DNA from: Flavobacterium sp. | Lineage (GTDB): Bacteria; Bacteroidota; Bacteroidia; Flavobacteriales; Flavobacteriaceae | Reading direction: 5' to 3' | Assembly (NCBI GenBank): GCA_016718345.1 | Contig: JADKDN010000005.1 | Span: forward strand, 1-64,000 | Length of the DNA stretch: 64,000 nucleotides | Part shown: positions 1-10,140 of the stretch, in pieces | How the letters are laid out: each line of letters begins with the position of its first letter | How positions within the stretch are numbered: the first letter of the stretch is position 1 | Made by a program: the position numbers and the translations under genes | Notes under the pieces: generated by a model | Told to the model about the DNA's origin: nothing | What the model saw: the letters and a program-made list of their open reading frames with translations, nothing else | The model's database searches: none

Positions 1-18
1 ATAGGAGGGAAGTGTCTT

Positions 19-786
19 TTACTTCTTTTTCAACACCTTGTACTCTTCATAGCACTGGCTGATGGCATCCATGATTTGCAAATCGTTAGCTGATTTTACA
101 AAAGCTTCGGAGTAGTTGCATCGTTCCATGATTTCGGCTAGTTCTTTTTTATCAATGCCAAGTAGCACCGAAATCATCTCGCGGTCGTATTTGGACTCGA
201 GCATTTCCCGAACTGAATTGTCTTTTTTGATTTCTTTGAGACGCTTGAGTTCTCGGGGTTTTTTACCAAAAAAGTTGTAGAGCATATCTGCTGGATTAAA
301 GATAGAACCCATCACTCTGCCAAAAGCATTCGGCGAATATTCGCCCGCTTCATATCCTTGTTGTAATCCTGAAATACTGTATCGGTAGTTTTCGCGCATG
401 GGGATGAGTTTGGAATCGATCTCTAAATAGCCTGTTAAATTATAGGGCATGATAATGACTTCTTCGAGCGCAATGGCTTTTTCGGTCAATTGGATTTTGG
501 TAGTTTTGTTTTTTATCCAGTCGTTGGTGACTCTAACTTTCAAGGATTGAAACCCAATGAAGGAAATGTGTAGGGTATCGTTGACACTGGCTTCAATTTC
601 AAAGTAGCCTTTGGTATTGGTAGTGGTTCCAATGGCTTTGTTCAAATTAATGACATTCACATTGGCAATAGGAAGTAAGGTATTGTCGTTTTGGATGGTT
701 CCTGAAACCTTTTGAATAGTAGTCGTTTCTTGTGAGAAAGAGGCAATGGATGTACATAAAAGAAAAAAGACTACTAAATATCTCAT
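19..786 (-). CDS. CarboxypepD_reg-like domain protein, secreted or periplasmic
   Basis: The 255-residue protein opens with a signal peptide (MRYLVVFFLLCTSIASFSQ). Residues ~25-110 form a carboxypeptidase regulatory-like beta-sandwich (a 'GTIQNDNTLLPIANVNV' strand, then 'TNTKGYFEIEA' and 'HISFIGF'), the module usually found at the N-terminus of Bacteroidetes outer-membrane receptors. The rest (~115-255) is charged and probably helical, with no recognisable catalytic motif. There is no barrel, so this is a stand-alone protein of the flavobacterial 'carboxypeptidase-like regulatory domain' type, not a receptor. The frame is intact. The function is unknown; an envelope role is inferred from the signal peptide. 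Confidence 0.75.
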   Translation of the reverse strand: MRYLVVFFLLCTSIASFSQETTTIQKVSGTIQNDNTLLPIANVNVINLNKAIGTTTNTKGYFEIEASVNDTLHISFIGFQSLKVRVTNDWIKNKTTKIQLTEKAIALEEVIIMPYNLTGYLEIDSKLIPMRENYRYSISGLQQGYEAGEYSPNAFGRVMGSIFNPADMLYNFFGKKPRELKRLKEIKKDNSVREMLESKYDREMISVLLGIDKKELAEIMERCNYSEAFVKSANDLQIMDAISQCYEEYKVLKKK

Positions 787-873
787 AGGGTGTTTTGAAA
801 GTTTAAAAGTAATAAAACACGTTAAGATATGGAGTAGTCTTTTGTATAATTATAAGAAAATTAACAAAAAGTG

Positions 874-2788
874 TTAGTTTTTTCTTGGTCTTCTTTCTCT
901 TGGTCTGTCAGAAGAACCCCTCTGAACGTCTTGGAGCTCTACTCGAAAATCACCTGTTCTTGGTGCTCTTTCTGAGAATCCTCCTTCGCGTCTTGGTGCT
1001 GATGAACCTCCTGGATTCACTTCTTCCTCAACCACCTTCTCTCGGTGCTGAACTTCTCGCTTCCCAAAGCTCCCGTTCTTGGTGCTGAACTTCACCTCCC
1101 TCGACCACCGCCGCCAGAACTTCTTTCTCCTCTAAAACCTCCGGAACTTCTTCCGTTATGGTCACGTCTTCCGCCACCATCGTTTTTAGAGATTTCTACG
1201 TTGATACGTCTTCCTTCAAGGGTTACATTGTTTAAGGTATCCATTACCTTATCCGTAAATTCAGGATTGGTGTTGAAGAAAGAGAATCCTTCTTTAACAT
1301 CCACCTTAAATACGTCATCACGACCTAAGTCTAACGTTTCTTTTAGGTAATCTTTTAGGGTCATCCAATCGAAATTGTCTCTAGCGCCAATGTTTACAAA
1401 GTAACGCACCGCTCCACCATTATTGCTTTCTCTTGGTTCTCTGTCATCACGTCTCTCTGAACCTGAAGATTGAGAAGATAAATCGCGCGTTTTTTTGTAG
1501 TAGTTGATGAATCGGTTGAATTCAACAGAAACCATTTTTTTGATTAGTTCTTCTTTTGACAAACCTTCCAATACATTGTTGATGGCTGGAAGGTAGTTGT
1601 CAATTTCGTGATCTACCTCAGTATCTTTGATTTTGTTGGCTAAGTGCAACAATTGGATTTCGCAGATTTCAATTCCTGAAGGAATGGTTTTCTCTTCAAA
1701 TTTTTGTTTGATGATTCTTTCAATAGAAGAAATCTTACGTAATTCACTTTTAGTTACAATAACTATAGATGTTCCTAATTTACCAGCACGACCTGTACGG
1801 CCTGAACGGTGATTGTAGGTTTCAATCTCATCCGGTAACTGATAGTTTACTACGTGAGTAACATTATCAACATCAATTCCACGAGCAGCCACATCGGTTG
1901 CTACAAGCATTTGGATTTGTCTACCTCTAAAAGATTTCATTACAGAATCTCTTTGTGCTTGTGACAAATCGCCGTGTAGCGCAGCAGCATTATAGCCGTC
2001 TTCAATTAATTTTTCGGCTACTTGTTGTGTGTCTCTTTTGGTTCGACAAAAAACAACAGAGAAAATGTCTGGGTTAGCATCAGCTAAACGTTTTAAGCTT
2101 CGTAACAGTCACGAGCATTAACCAAGTAAAATTCGTGAGATACCGTTGCTGAACCTGAATTTTTGGTTCCAACAGTAATTTCTAATGGATTGTGCATGAA
2201 TTGTTTTGCAATTCGAGCTACCTCTGCAGGCATGGTTGCTGAAAACAACCAAGTGCTTTTTCGTCTGGTGTAGTCGATAGGAGGGTTACGATGTCTTCGT
2301 AAAATCCCATGTTTAACATTTCATCTGCTTCGTCTAAGATGCAATAATTGATTTGGGTAATATTAACCAAACCTCTATTAATCATGTCTTGCATTCTTCC
2401 TGGAGTAGCTACGATAATTTGAGCTCCTCTTTTAATTTTCTAGCTTGTTCTGTAATACTGCACCACCATAAACAGCTACTACATTGATGCCTTTTTCGTA
2501 CTTAGAGTACAATTTAATTTCGTTGGTAATTTGTAAGCAAAGCTCACGTGTAGGTGATAAAATTAACGCCTGTGTATTTCTGTTGTCAGCATCAATTTTT
2601 TGAATCACTGGAAAACCAAAAGCTGCCGTTTTCCCTGTCCCTGTCTGAGCCAACGCTACTAAATCTGTTTCTTGTTCCAATAATAGGGGAATCGCTTTTT
2701 CCTGTACTTCGGTCGGATTCTCAAATCCTAGATCGATAATCGCACGCTGTAGCGATTCACTCAATCCTAATTGTTCAAATTTATTCAT
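874..2788 (-). CDS. deaD: DEAD-box ATP-dependent RNA helicase with DbpA-type RNA-binding domain (frameshifted)
   Basis: This is an RNA helicase that unwinds structured RNA in ribosome assembly or mRNA turnover. Motifs read in order on the minus strand: Q motif (GFENPTEVQEKAIP), Walker A AQTGTGKT, PTRELCLQI, TPGR, DEAD, SAT, then TDVAARGID and HRSGRTGRAG. A DbpA RNA-binding domain ('RYFVNIGARDNFDW...INVEISKND') and a long Gly/Arg/Ser-rich tail follow. I chose the start MNKFEQLGLS at 2788; an ATG 24 nt upstream is in frame but unlike the family start. The frame is broken at ~2433-2470, ~2260, ~2096 and ~1092. Several of these repair by adding one base to a homopolymer (for example an A restores DEKSTWLFSAT). 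I treat the gene as intact in the organism. Confidence 0.9.
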
Positions 2789-2837
2789 ATAAGTTTTTAA
2801 AATTTGGTGCAAAAGTACGGTGAATAAACGAGATACC

Positions 2838-3261
2838 CTAACGGAAAATAGAGATTTGTATTTTTATGATTATTTGATAATCAATAGTTACCTTTAAGAA
2901 ATCGATAAGTTGCCTGACAGCCTTGCCACGATGGCTAATAGCACCCTTTTGTTCTACAGAAAGTTGTGCAAAAGTAACCGAAAATCCCTCAGGTTTGAAG
3001 ATGGGATCGTAGCCAAAACCTTTGATTCCTTGCTTGTCTAAAGTATTCTAGTCCAGTATCGTCAGCAAAACAATCGTAGCCATATTTTTCAGTTACGTAG
3101 TTTGCTTTTAGAATGGCATTGCCTTCAATAGTGTTTGCAGTTTCTGGAATTTCTTCTTCACAACCAATATCGGACAGACTTAAAATTTGGATTCTATCTG
3201 GAAGTAGCTGCTGAATTTCCTTGATTTTGTTGGGATTATTGGATGCGAAAACAAGTTGCAT
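2838..3261 (-). pseudogene. rdgB: RdgB/HAM1 dITP/XTP pyrophosphatase with an internal deletion
   Basis: The family hydrolyses non-canonical purine NTPs to keep them out of DNA. The N-terminus is right: MQLVFASNNPNKIKEIQQLL, then FADDTGLE, the family's catalytic loop. Shortly after that comes the C-terminal block in another frame: DKQGIKGFGYDPIFKPEGFS, then ISHRGKAVRQLIDFLK. In normal RdgB proteins (~190 aa) these two blocks are separated by ~70 residues; here the join is at ~3040-3060. About 200-220 bp of coding sequence is therefore missing, plus a frameshift. Either this is a real null allele or, more likely given the rest of the window, an assembly error. Start at 3261 by the family N-terminus. 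Confidence 0.8.
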
Positions 3262-3370
3262 ATTTTTTAAGATTAATTGATTTTTTGTAAAACTATTGCA
3301 AAAAAATAGAAATAAAACCAAAGTTGTCTTATTTTCGTACATTCCATACCAAATCGTAAAATAAAACGGA

Positions 3371-5758
3371 ATGAAACAAAATAGTACCTCTATTCATTTT
3401 ATTAAAACTCTTGGCATTCAGTTATGCCTATTTTTTATGTTTTTCATTTACGCTTCATTCGCAATATGTACTCAAAGGAAATGACGTTAGTCCTTTTTCT
3501 ATTCATTCTCAAGCAACCTATGTTGACGTTGGTTCAAAGAATTAACTCTTTAGGAGGTAAGAAGTTCTAAATCCTTGACATTTATTCCTGTTCAGCAGGC
3601 GAATGCCGATTTTGGATTTACAAAGAATCATTTTTGGATAAAGTTTCAACTGAAGAATGATAGCGATGCGGAAGTTCTTTATTTTTTGGAAACAGCACGA
3701 CCAATTACAGATTTTGCGAACTCTATTGCATCACCTCAGATGGTGCTGTTACCAAATACAAGAGTGGAGACGCTATTCCCTATAAGGAACGAAGCTTCAA
3801 TCACAGGAAAACTATTTTCAAAATAAAACTGGAACCAAAAGAGCTACAACAATTTTATTTGCATGTAAAAAGTGACGGTGAGTTACTTTCTATGCCGTTA
3901 AATTTACACACTACTGAAGATTTAATTGCTCTGACTTCATTTGAACAAATTGTATTTGGGTTTTTCTACGGAATATTAATAATTGCAGCCATTTTGTATT
4001 TCTTTTCTTCTTTTGCCATGAGAGAAAGAACGTTTTTGTATTACAGTTTGTATGTAGTCTTCATAGGTTTGTTGCAGTTTTCAGTTGATGGTTATTTCTT
4101 TCAATTTATAACTCCAAATTCTGGTTGGCTCTCGCTACATTCAGTAATACTATTTGCTACAATTGCAAATTTTTTATTAGGAAGATATGCTCAGGTATTT
4201 TTGAAAATTAAAGAATACAGCTCATTCATCAATAGTTCCTTTTTAGTTTTGTATGTCTTAGATTTTTTACTGCTGTTGTCTTTATTTTTTATTCCAAGTG
4301 CACTAGAAATTTCTTATCCCATAGCTAATGGACTAGGTTTAATATTATTGATTTTGATTATTTCTTCTTGTAATAGCGGTATATGTAAAGACGAAAAGAG
4401 TAGATTATTTCTTTGCCATTGGTATTTTCTTTTTGATTAGCGGATTTGTGATTTTTATCCTAAAAAACTTCAGCATTTTACCATTGACATTTTGGACAGG
4501 AAATAGCTCCAAATTGGGTACAGGACTCGAGGTTATCTTCCTTTCACTTTCGATGGCTAATTTAATTCGTAGTTTAAAAAACGAGCGAGAAGAGTTGCAA
4601 ACCTTAGCACTTCAACGTTCGGAGGAGATGAATGAATTAAAGTCTTACTTTTTATCTAATATAGGTCACGAATTACGCACTCCATTGAATGCTATATTAA
4701 ACACGGCTAAAACTATGGCTAATGAAAGCGATGACAAACAAGTTCAAAGCGGAAGCCAAATTATAAAATATTCAACCTACAGCTTATTGAGTTCCATCAA
4801 TGATATTTTAGATTTCTCAAAAATTGAAAAAAATGAAATAGTGCTGGAGGCTACCGATTTTGATTTGGTGAAAACTGTGGAACACATCGCCAATAATTTT
4901 AAACGAGAAGCCAAAGATAAAGGGCTCGACTTTACTTTTCAAAAGGGAGAGGATTTACCAGAGATGGTTAAAGGGGATGTCATACGATTAAGTCAAATTC
5001 TTCATAATGTATTGAGTAATGCACTTAAATTTACGAATGAAGGTTTTGTGAAATTTAAATTAGAAGCCAAAAAAGATAAGGGAAACAAAGTGCTGATGAC
5101 TTTTACTATTAGTGATACTGGCGTTGGAATTTCAAAAGAGAAAATTAATAGTATTTACGATTCCTTTTCTCAAGAAGGAATAAGTAATAAGCGGAAATTT
5201 GGAGGACTTGGTCTTGGTCTGTTTATTGTCAATCATTTGGTTGAATTGAAAAAAGGTAAGATTAAAATTGACAGCACTACGGGTTTAGGAACAGTTTGCG
5301 AAATCCAATTACCATATGAAGTTATTGAGGTGGTTAAACCAACGGCAGTTGAGGCTAATGTACTGGAATATGATTTAAAAGGAACAGCAATTCTTGTTGT
5401 TGAAGACAATGCAATGAACCAAATGGTTATTAAAATGATTACAAAAAGGTGGCTGAATACGAAGGTTGATTTTGCTAACAATGGTCAAGAAGGCGTTCAG
5501 AAACTAATCGACAATCATTATGATATTATTTTGATGGACTTGCAAATGCCTATTATGGATGGTTATGAGGCTACTATTGCCATTAGAAATGGAGAAGCTG
5601 GTGAGACTAAGAAAAATATTCCGATTATAGCTGTTACCGCAGATGTTATGGAAAGTACTAAGGAAAGGGTTTTTGAAATAGGAATGAATCATTATTTATC
5701 GAAGCCAATAGAAAAAGACAGTTTGTTCAAAAACATTATTACTTTGGTTTCGGTATGA
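3371..5758 (+). CDS. Hybrid sensor histidine kinase/response regulator, 7TMR-DISM type (frameshifted)
   Basis: This is a membrane sensor kinase with a fused receiver. A signal-anchor starts at 3371 (MKQNSTSIHFIKTLG...). An extracellular 7TMR-DISMED2 domain follows (~3480-3890; 'NHFWIKFQLKNDSDAEVLYF'). Seven membrane helices fill ~3950-4560. The dimerisation/phosphoacceptor helix has FLSNIGHELRTPLNAI (~4650-4690). The ATPase domain has the N box HNVLSNALKF, DTGVGIS and GGLGLGLFIV. The C-terminal receiver has ILVVEDN, the phospho-Asp in DIILMDLQMPIMDGYEA, TAD and LSKP. Frames break at ~3475, ~3540, ~3725, ~3800, ~4385 and ~4435, all repairable by small indels. No DNA-binding output domain is attached, so the receiver must pass the signal on. 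The ligand is unknown; DISMED2 domains are often carbohydrate-binding. Confidence 0.88.
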
Positions 5759-5819
5759 TTTTAATGGTTAAACAAATGAAAATATCTTATGATAACTTTT
5801 CTAAAATTAAAAACAGATT

Positions 5820-6905
5820 TTAATTCAGCACAATTTTTTTTACAATTGATTGACCGTTTGATGTCAATTTTAAAGTAAAATCCTGAATTCAAATTTTTAA
5901 TCGTATATGTGTTGTTTTCCATATAAGGCTTTTTAACTTGCTCTATTAATTGCCCATTAATTGTTACCAAACTTATTTCATCTAAAGGTAATTCGGTTTG
6001 AATATTTATTTTAGAATCCTTTGATGGATTTGGAAAAACCGTTATTGCATTTACTAATTCAAAAGAATTTGTTCCTGGCGCTGATCCCCATATTTTTGTT
6101 ACATAAGTATTGTTATCAATGTATGGATTTCTGTTTTTTTGACGTGCATAAATGGCATTATTTCTTGCTATTTCTCTTGTACTTACAGGATCTTGAGCAT
6201 TCCAAGTTAGCAGTATATTTTTAAACGTATCTGTAAAAACTTGGGTTGATGTTCCGTCAAACATGGTATAGGTATAACGATTTGATTTTATTTCATCTTC
6301 ATACCTTGTAGCGAAATACAAAAGACATCTTGCAATATCTCCTTTAAATTCATCTATTGGTTCAAAAACTATTCCGGTGTATCCTGTAGAATATCCTGAA
6401 TTTAAATTAGAACCTTTTAGAGCCATTAGTAGAAGTATAGTTAGCAACATCAACTCGACCAAAGGGTAAATCACCTCTTTGACCATTTACGTGTTTATCG
6501 GAAGGTAAAACAAATGTGCATCTGAGTACATTGGGTGTAGCTGATGCGAGAGACAGATTGTGGAATTAAATGTTCTCTATTATATCTTTCGCATTCATTA
6601 TTTCCAAACGTACCATCATCTTGATTGGAACCATAAGTAAACTCACATTCAAAACCAGTTGGATTTTCTGTGTAAACATCTAACATAGTCCCATCGTTTT
6701 CGTAGTAGAAATCTTTATCTGATGTAGTGTAGGTTATATACAAGCCAGAATACGTTTTATCTATGTAATTAGCAGTGATAATATCATGTAATTGTGTTTT
6801 TAGAGTATAACCAGTTCCAGTTGCTGAGTTATAATATCCCGCGGGCGGTTGAGCAAAACCTATAGAAACTAGAAGAAGAAATAAAATAGATAATTTTTTT
6901 TTCAT
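5820..6905 (-). CDS. Endonuclease I family nuclease, T9SS-exported (frameshifted)
   Basis: This is a secreted non-specific nuclease of the EndA/NucM (Endonuclease_1) family. It starts with a signal peptide (MKKKLSILFLLLVSIGFAQ). The active-site signature is CERYNREHLIPQSV, and a second family block is KHVNGQRGDLPFGRVDVANY, read across the break at ~6490. The tail is a T9SS sorting domain (VFPNPSKDSKINIQT...). The last frame must also be shifted: in the neighbouring frame the end reads LKLTSNGQSIVKKIVLN followed by TAA at 5820-5822, a textbook sorting-domain ending. This gives the end reported here rather than the longer Cys-rich read-through. It converges with the kinase gene, 61 bp away. Confidence 0.85.
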
Positions 6906-7089
6906 GTGATGGGGTACTAAATATTTTTTGTTTAATAAAATTGATGGGCAACAAAGCTAAATCTAATTAGTTTATAAAAATCATTTTTAGCCACATAATT
7001 TGTTAAATATTTAAATTTTAACACATTTATTGATTAAATTAACAAAATTTGAAAAGTAGATACTTTCGGGATAGAAGCGAATTATTGAA

Positions 7090-8863
7090 TTACGAATAAA
7101 TTTTAGTGTAGAGATGTTTGTACTTTTCCATAACGATTTTCCGTCTTAATTTTAAAGTAGGTGTAAGATGACCACTCTCTACTATCAAACATCTGGTGTA
7201 AGTTCAAAACGTTTTATTTGTTCCCAATTCCCAAATTTTGAATTTAAGTGGTCAATTTCTTCTTGAACACGCTCTATTACTTTTGGATTGGTTATTATCT
7301 CTTGGTTGGTTTCTCCAACTTTTATTCCATGAATTTTTTCCCATTCTTTGATAAAATCAAAATTGGGTTGGATAAAGGCAGCTGGCATTTTTTCACCATC
7401 ACCAATAACCATAATTTGTTCTATAAAACGAGATTGTTTCATGGCATTTTCAATCAACTGTGGAGCTATATATTTCCCGCCAGAAGTTTTGAACATTTCT
7501 TTTTTTACGATCCGTTATTTTGAGAAATCCTCCGTCATCAATATTACCAATATCTCCAGTGTGAAAAAAGCCATCAGTTATAACCTCATTTGTCAACTTT
7601 TCATCTTTATAATATCCCATCATGACATTAGGACCTTTGCAGAGAATTTCTCCATCATCTGCAATTTTTACTTCAACATTATCAATAGGTTTTCCAACAG
7701 TTCCTATTTTGAATCCCTTGTTTCTCATGTCATTTACAGAAATTACGGGAGAGGTTTCAGTTAGACCATAGCCTTCCATTACTGGAATTTGGGCTGCTGC
7801 AAAGACTCTTGCTAATCTTGGTTGTAAGGCTGCACTTCCTGATACCATCAAATCTAAATTACCACCAAGACCTTCTTTCCATTTACTAAAAATTAATTTT
7901 CTAGCTATTTTTAATTGAAATTCATACCATATTCCATTTGCACCATAGGGCTCATATTTTAATCCTAAATTAATTGCCCAAAAAAATAAAACTTTTTTAT
8001 ACCACTAAGCTCAGTTCCTTTAGCATAAATTTTATCGTATACTTTTCTAAAAGTCTTGGAACAGCAGTAATAACGTTAGGTTTTACTTCTTTTATATTGT
8101 CACTTATTTTATCTATCGATTCGCCAAAATATACTGAGACACCATAGTATTGATACAAATACAAAATCATTCTTTCAAAAATATGGCAAATAGGTAAAAA
8201 ACTTAAAGCACGACTATTCCCTGCTTCAAATGGAATTCTGGGTGCGCTGTCTAATACATTTGAAACAATATTTTTATGAGATAACATAACTCCTTTTGGT
8301 CTACCTGTGGTTCCAGAGGTGTATATTATGGTTGCTAAATCCTCTGATGTTACGCTATTTTTTCTTTCCTCGACGCTGTTTTGATTGCTTTTATCTTTTC
8401 CTAACTCGATTAATTCATTCCAATTTTTACAGTTAGGAATTTCATTAAAAGTATAGATCTCTTTTAGAAGAGGTGTTTTGTCACGAATTAAATTGATTTT
8501 ACGCATAACCTCTATATCTGAGACAAAACAATAAATAGCCTGTGAGTGATTGAGGATGTATTCGTATTCCTCTGCTGAAATAGTAGGATAGATAGGGATA
8601 TTTTGCGCACCTATTTGTAAAATACCAATATCAACAATGTTCCATTCCGTTCTATTATTACTCGAGATAACAGCAATTTTATCATTTTGTTGCACCCCCA
8701 TCCTTAGTAACGCCCTAGAAATAGTATTTGCTTTTTCGATATAATCCTTCGTAGAAGTTTTTATCCAATTTCCGTTATATTTGGTTACTAAAGCATCAGG
8801 TATTGAGCTATATTTTTCAAGCTGATAATAGGGAAAATCAAATAGTCTGGTTATTTTGGTCAT
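7090..8863 (-). CDS. Long-chain acyl-CoA synthetase / AMP-dependent ligase (frameshifted)
   Basis: The enzyme activates fatty acids to acyl-CoA via an acyl-adenylate. The P-loop signature TIIYTSGTTGRPKGVMLSH is at ~8290-8340, the aromatic/adenine motif GYGLTETSPVIS at ~7750, and the conserved Asp-hinge block FHTGDIGNIDDGGFLKITDRKKE at ~7500-7565. The C-terminal lid ends LRRKIVMEKYKHLYTKIYS, with the stop at 7090-7092. The order is that of FadD15-like ligases (~590 aa). The sequence between ~7850 and ~8040 is broken into several frames (YDKIYAKGTELSG..., LKIARKLIFSKWKEGLGGNLDLMVSG), and single breaks lie at ~7500 and ~7190. Start at 8863 (MTKITRLFDF) fits the family N-terminus. Confidence 0.88.
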
Positions 8864-8976
8864 CGTGGTTGGTATTATTTTATTTGCAAATTAATTAATA
8901 AAACAAAGAATCACAATATTTATTTAAAATAAAAATAAATGTTTTGAAACTTGTAACTTTGCGTAAATTCATTAGC

Positions 8977-9563
8977 ATGAAAAGTAATAAAAAATTATAA
9001 TTTTTTCGATTTTAGCTGTAGTTCTATTTTTTGTAGGGAAATATGCCTATGATATGAATATCAATCACAATTTTGAAACTATTACCGAGGGTAAAGTATA
9101 TAAATCGGGTGTTATTCCTCCTGATGAGATTGCCGATTATGTAAAGAAATATCATATTAAATCTATAGTTGATTTGCGTTTTCCTGGAACGGCTGATTTA
9201 GTTAATAATCCAGAGGTTCCACAAGAGTTAATAGATGAGCGTGAAGCTGTAGCTAAAATAAATGGAGTTAATTATTTTAACAATGGTTCTGATCAGGTTC
9301 CTAAACAAGAAAATCTAGATCGTTTTTTTAAGATTATGGATAACAAGGAAAATTATCCTGTTTTGATTCATTGTTATCATGGAGTAGGACGCGCTGAAAT
9401 GTACTCAGCATTATACCGAATTGAATATGAAGGTTGGTCTAATGAAGATGCTAGAAAAGGAGTTAGAACCTTTATTAAATGGAGTTCTTTTGATGATGGA
9501 AAGCCTAAAGGTGAATATCTAAAAGCGTATAAATCAAGGAAACAAAAAGATTCTATAAAATAA
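8977..9563 (+). CDS. Membrane-anchored tyrosine/dual-specificity phosphatase-like protein
   Basis: A small phosphatase fold with the P-loop HCYHGVGR (Cys-x5-Arg) inside VLIHCYHGVGRAEMYSALYR, preceded by SIVDLRFPGTADL, as in flavobacterial tyrosine-phosphatase-like proteins. An N-terminal hydrophobic segment (IFSILAVVLFFVGKYAYDM) precedes the domain but is separated from the ATG at 8977 by a one-base shift after MKSNKKL. I infer that the true start is 8977, with the catalytic domain held outside the inner membrane. A TAACTTTG -7-like box lies at 8954-8961, but I see no -33 box at the right distance. The substrate is unknown. Confidence 0.72.
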
Positions 9564-9604
9564 TAAATAGAAGTCACAATTCATTGAAATTTATAGTTAC
9601 TACT

Positions 9605-10051
9605 TTATTTATCAGAAGATTCAGAAAAACTTTTTACTCGTTCCCCTTGAATATACATTTTTAAAGTATTAAGATGAATGGAGAATGGTACTTTCTTCCA
9701 TCCCTCAAATGTATCGCTCTCAGAGTTTGTAGTACATTGATACCAAAGTGTATAGGCGATACTCTCAAAACCTTTAATAAATTTTGGAGTTCCATTTTCA
9801 TCACATTCTATTCCCCAGACCATTTCTTTTTTAGGTTGTTCATGTAATTGATAAATACCAGTTCCATTAGCATTCAATTCAACAATAGGTTCACCGCCTT
9901 CAAAAAAATAGGTGCCTGTAATGGGGTAATCGATGTTGGGCGTTATGTAATGAATACCATCACTTGTCTCAATAGAAGTAAATGAATTTTGTGCATAAAA
10001 AACATTGACAAATAGTAGTAGTGTTAGTGATATTATATTTTGCAATTTCAT
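9605..10051 (-). CDS. Hypothetical secreted protein
   Basis: 148 residues with a clear signal peptide (MKLQNIISLTLLLFVNVFYAQ) and an intact frame. The mature part is polar and Trp/Tyr-rich and predicted mostly beta ('TYFFEGGEPIVELNANGTGIYQLHEQ', 'GIECDENGTPKFIKGFESIAYTLWYQC'). I do not recognise a family and see no catalytic motif. It lies tail-to-tail with the phosphatase gene and upstream of no obvious partner. A periplasmic or surface location is all that can be inferred. Confidence 0.65.
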   Translation of the reverse strand: MKLQNIISLTLLLFVNVFYAQNSFTSIETSDGIHYITPNIDYPITGTYFFEGGEPIVELNANGTGIYQLHEQPKKEMVWGIECDENGTPKFIKGFESIAYTLWYQCTTNSESDTFEGWKKVPFSIHLNTLKMYIQGERVKSFSESSDK

Positions 10052-10140
10052 AGCATGTATATTAGTTTCAAATGTAATTTTTTATGTACTAGTAACTTTT
10101 TTCGTTATAAATATAATTAAAATAAAAAATATAGCAGAAC

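Noticed and set aside
885..1350. Long plus-strand frames opposite the helicase tail
   Set aside because: They are the complement of the Gly/Arg/Ser-rich tail of the DEAD-box helicase; composition is Leu/Pro-rich and no family is recognisable.
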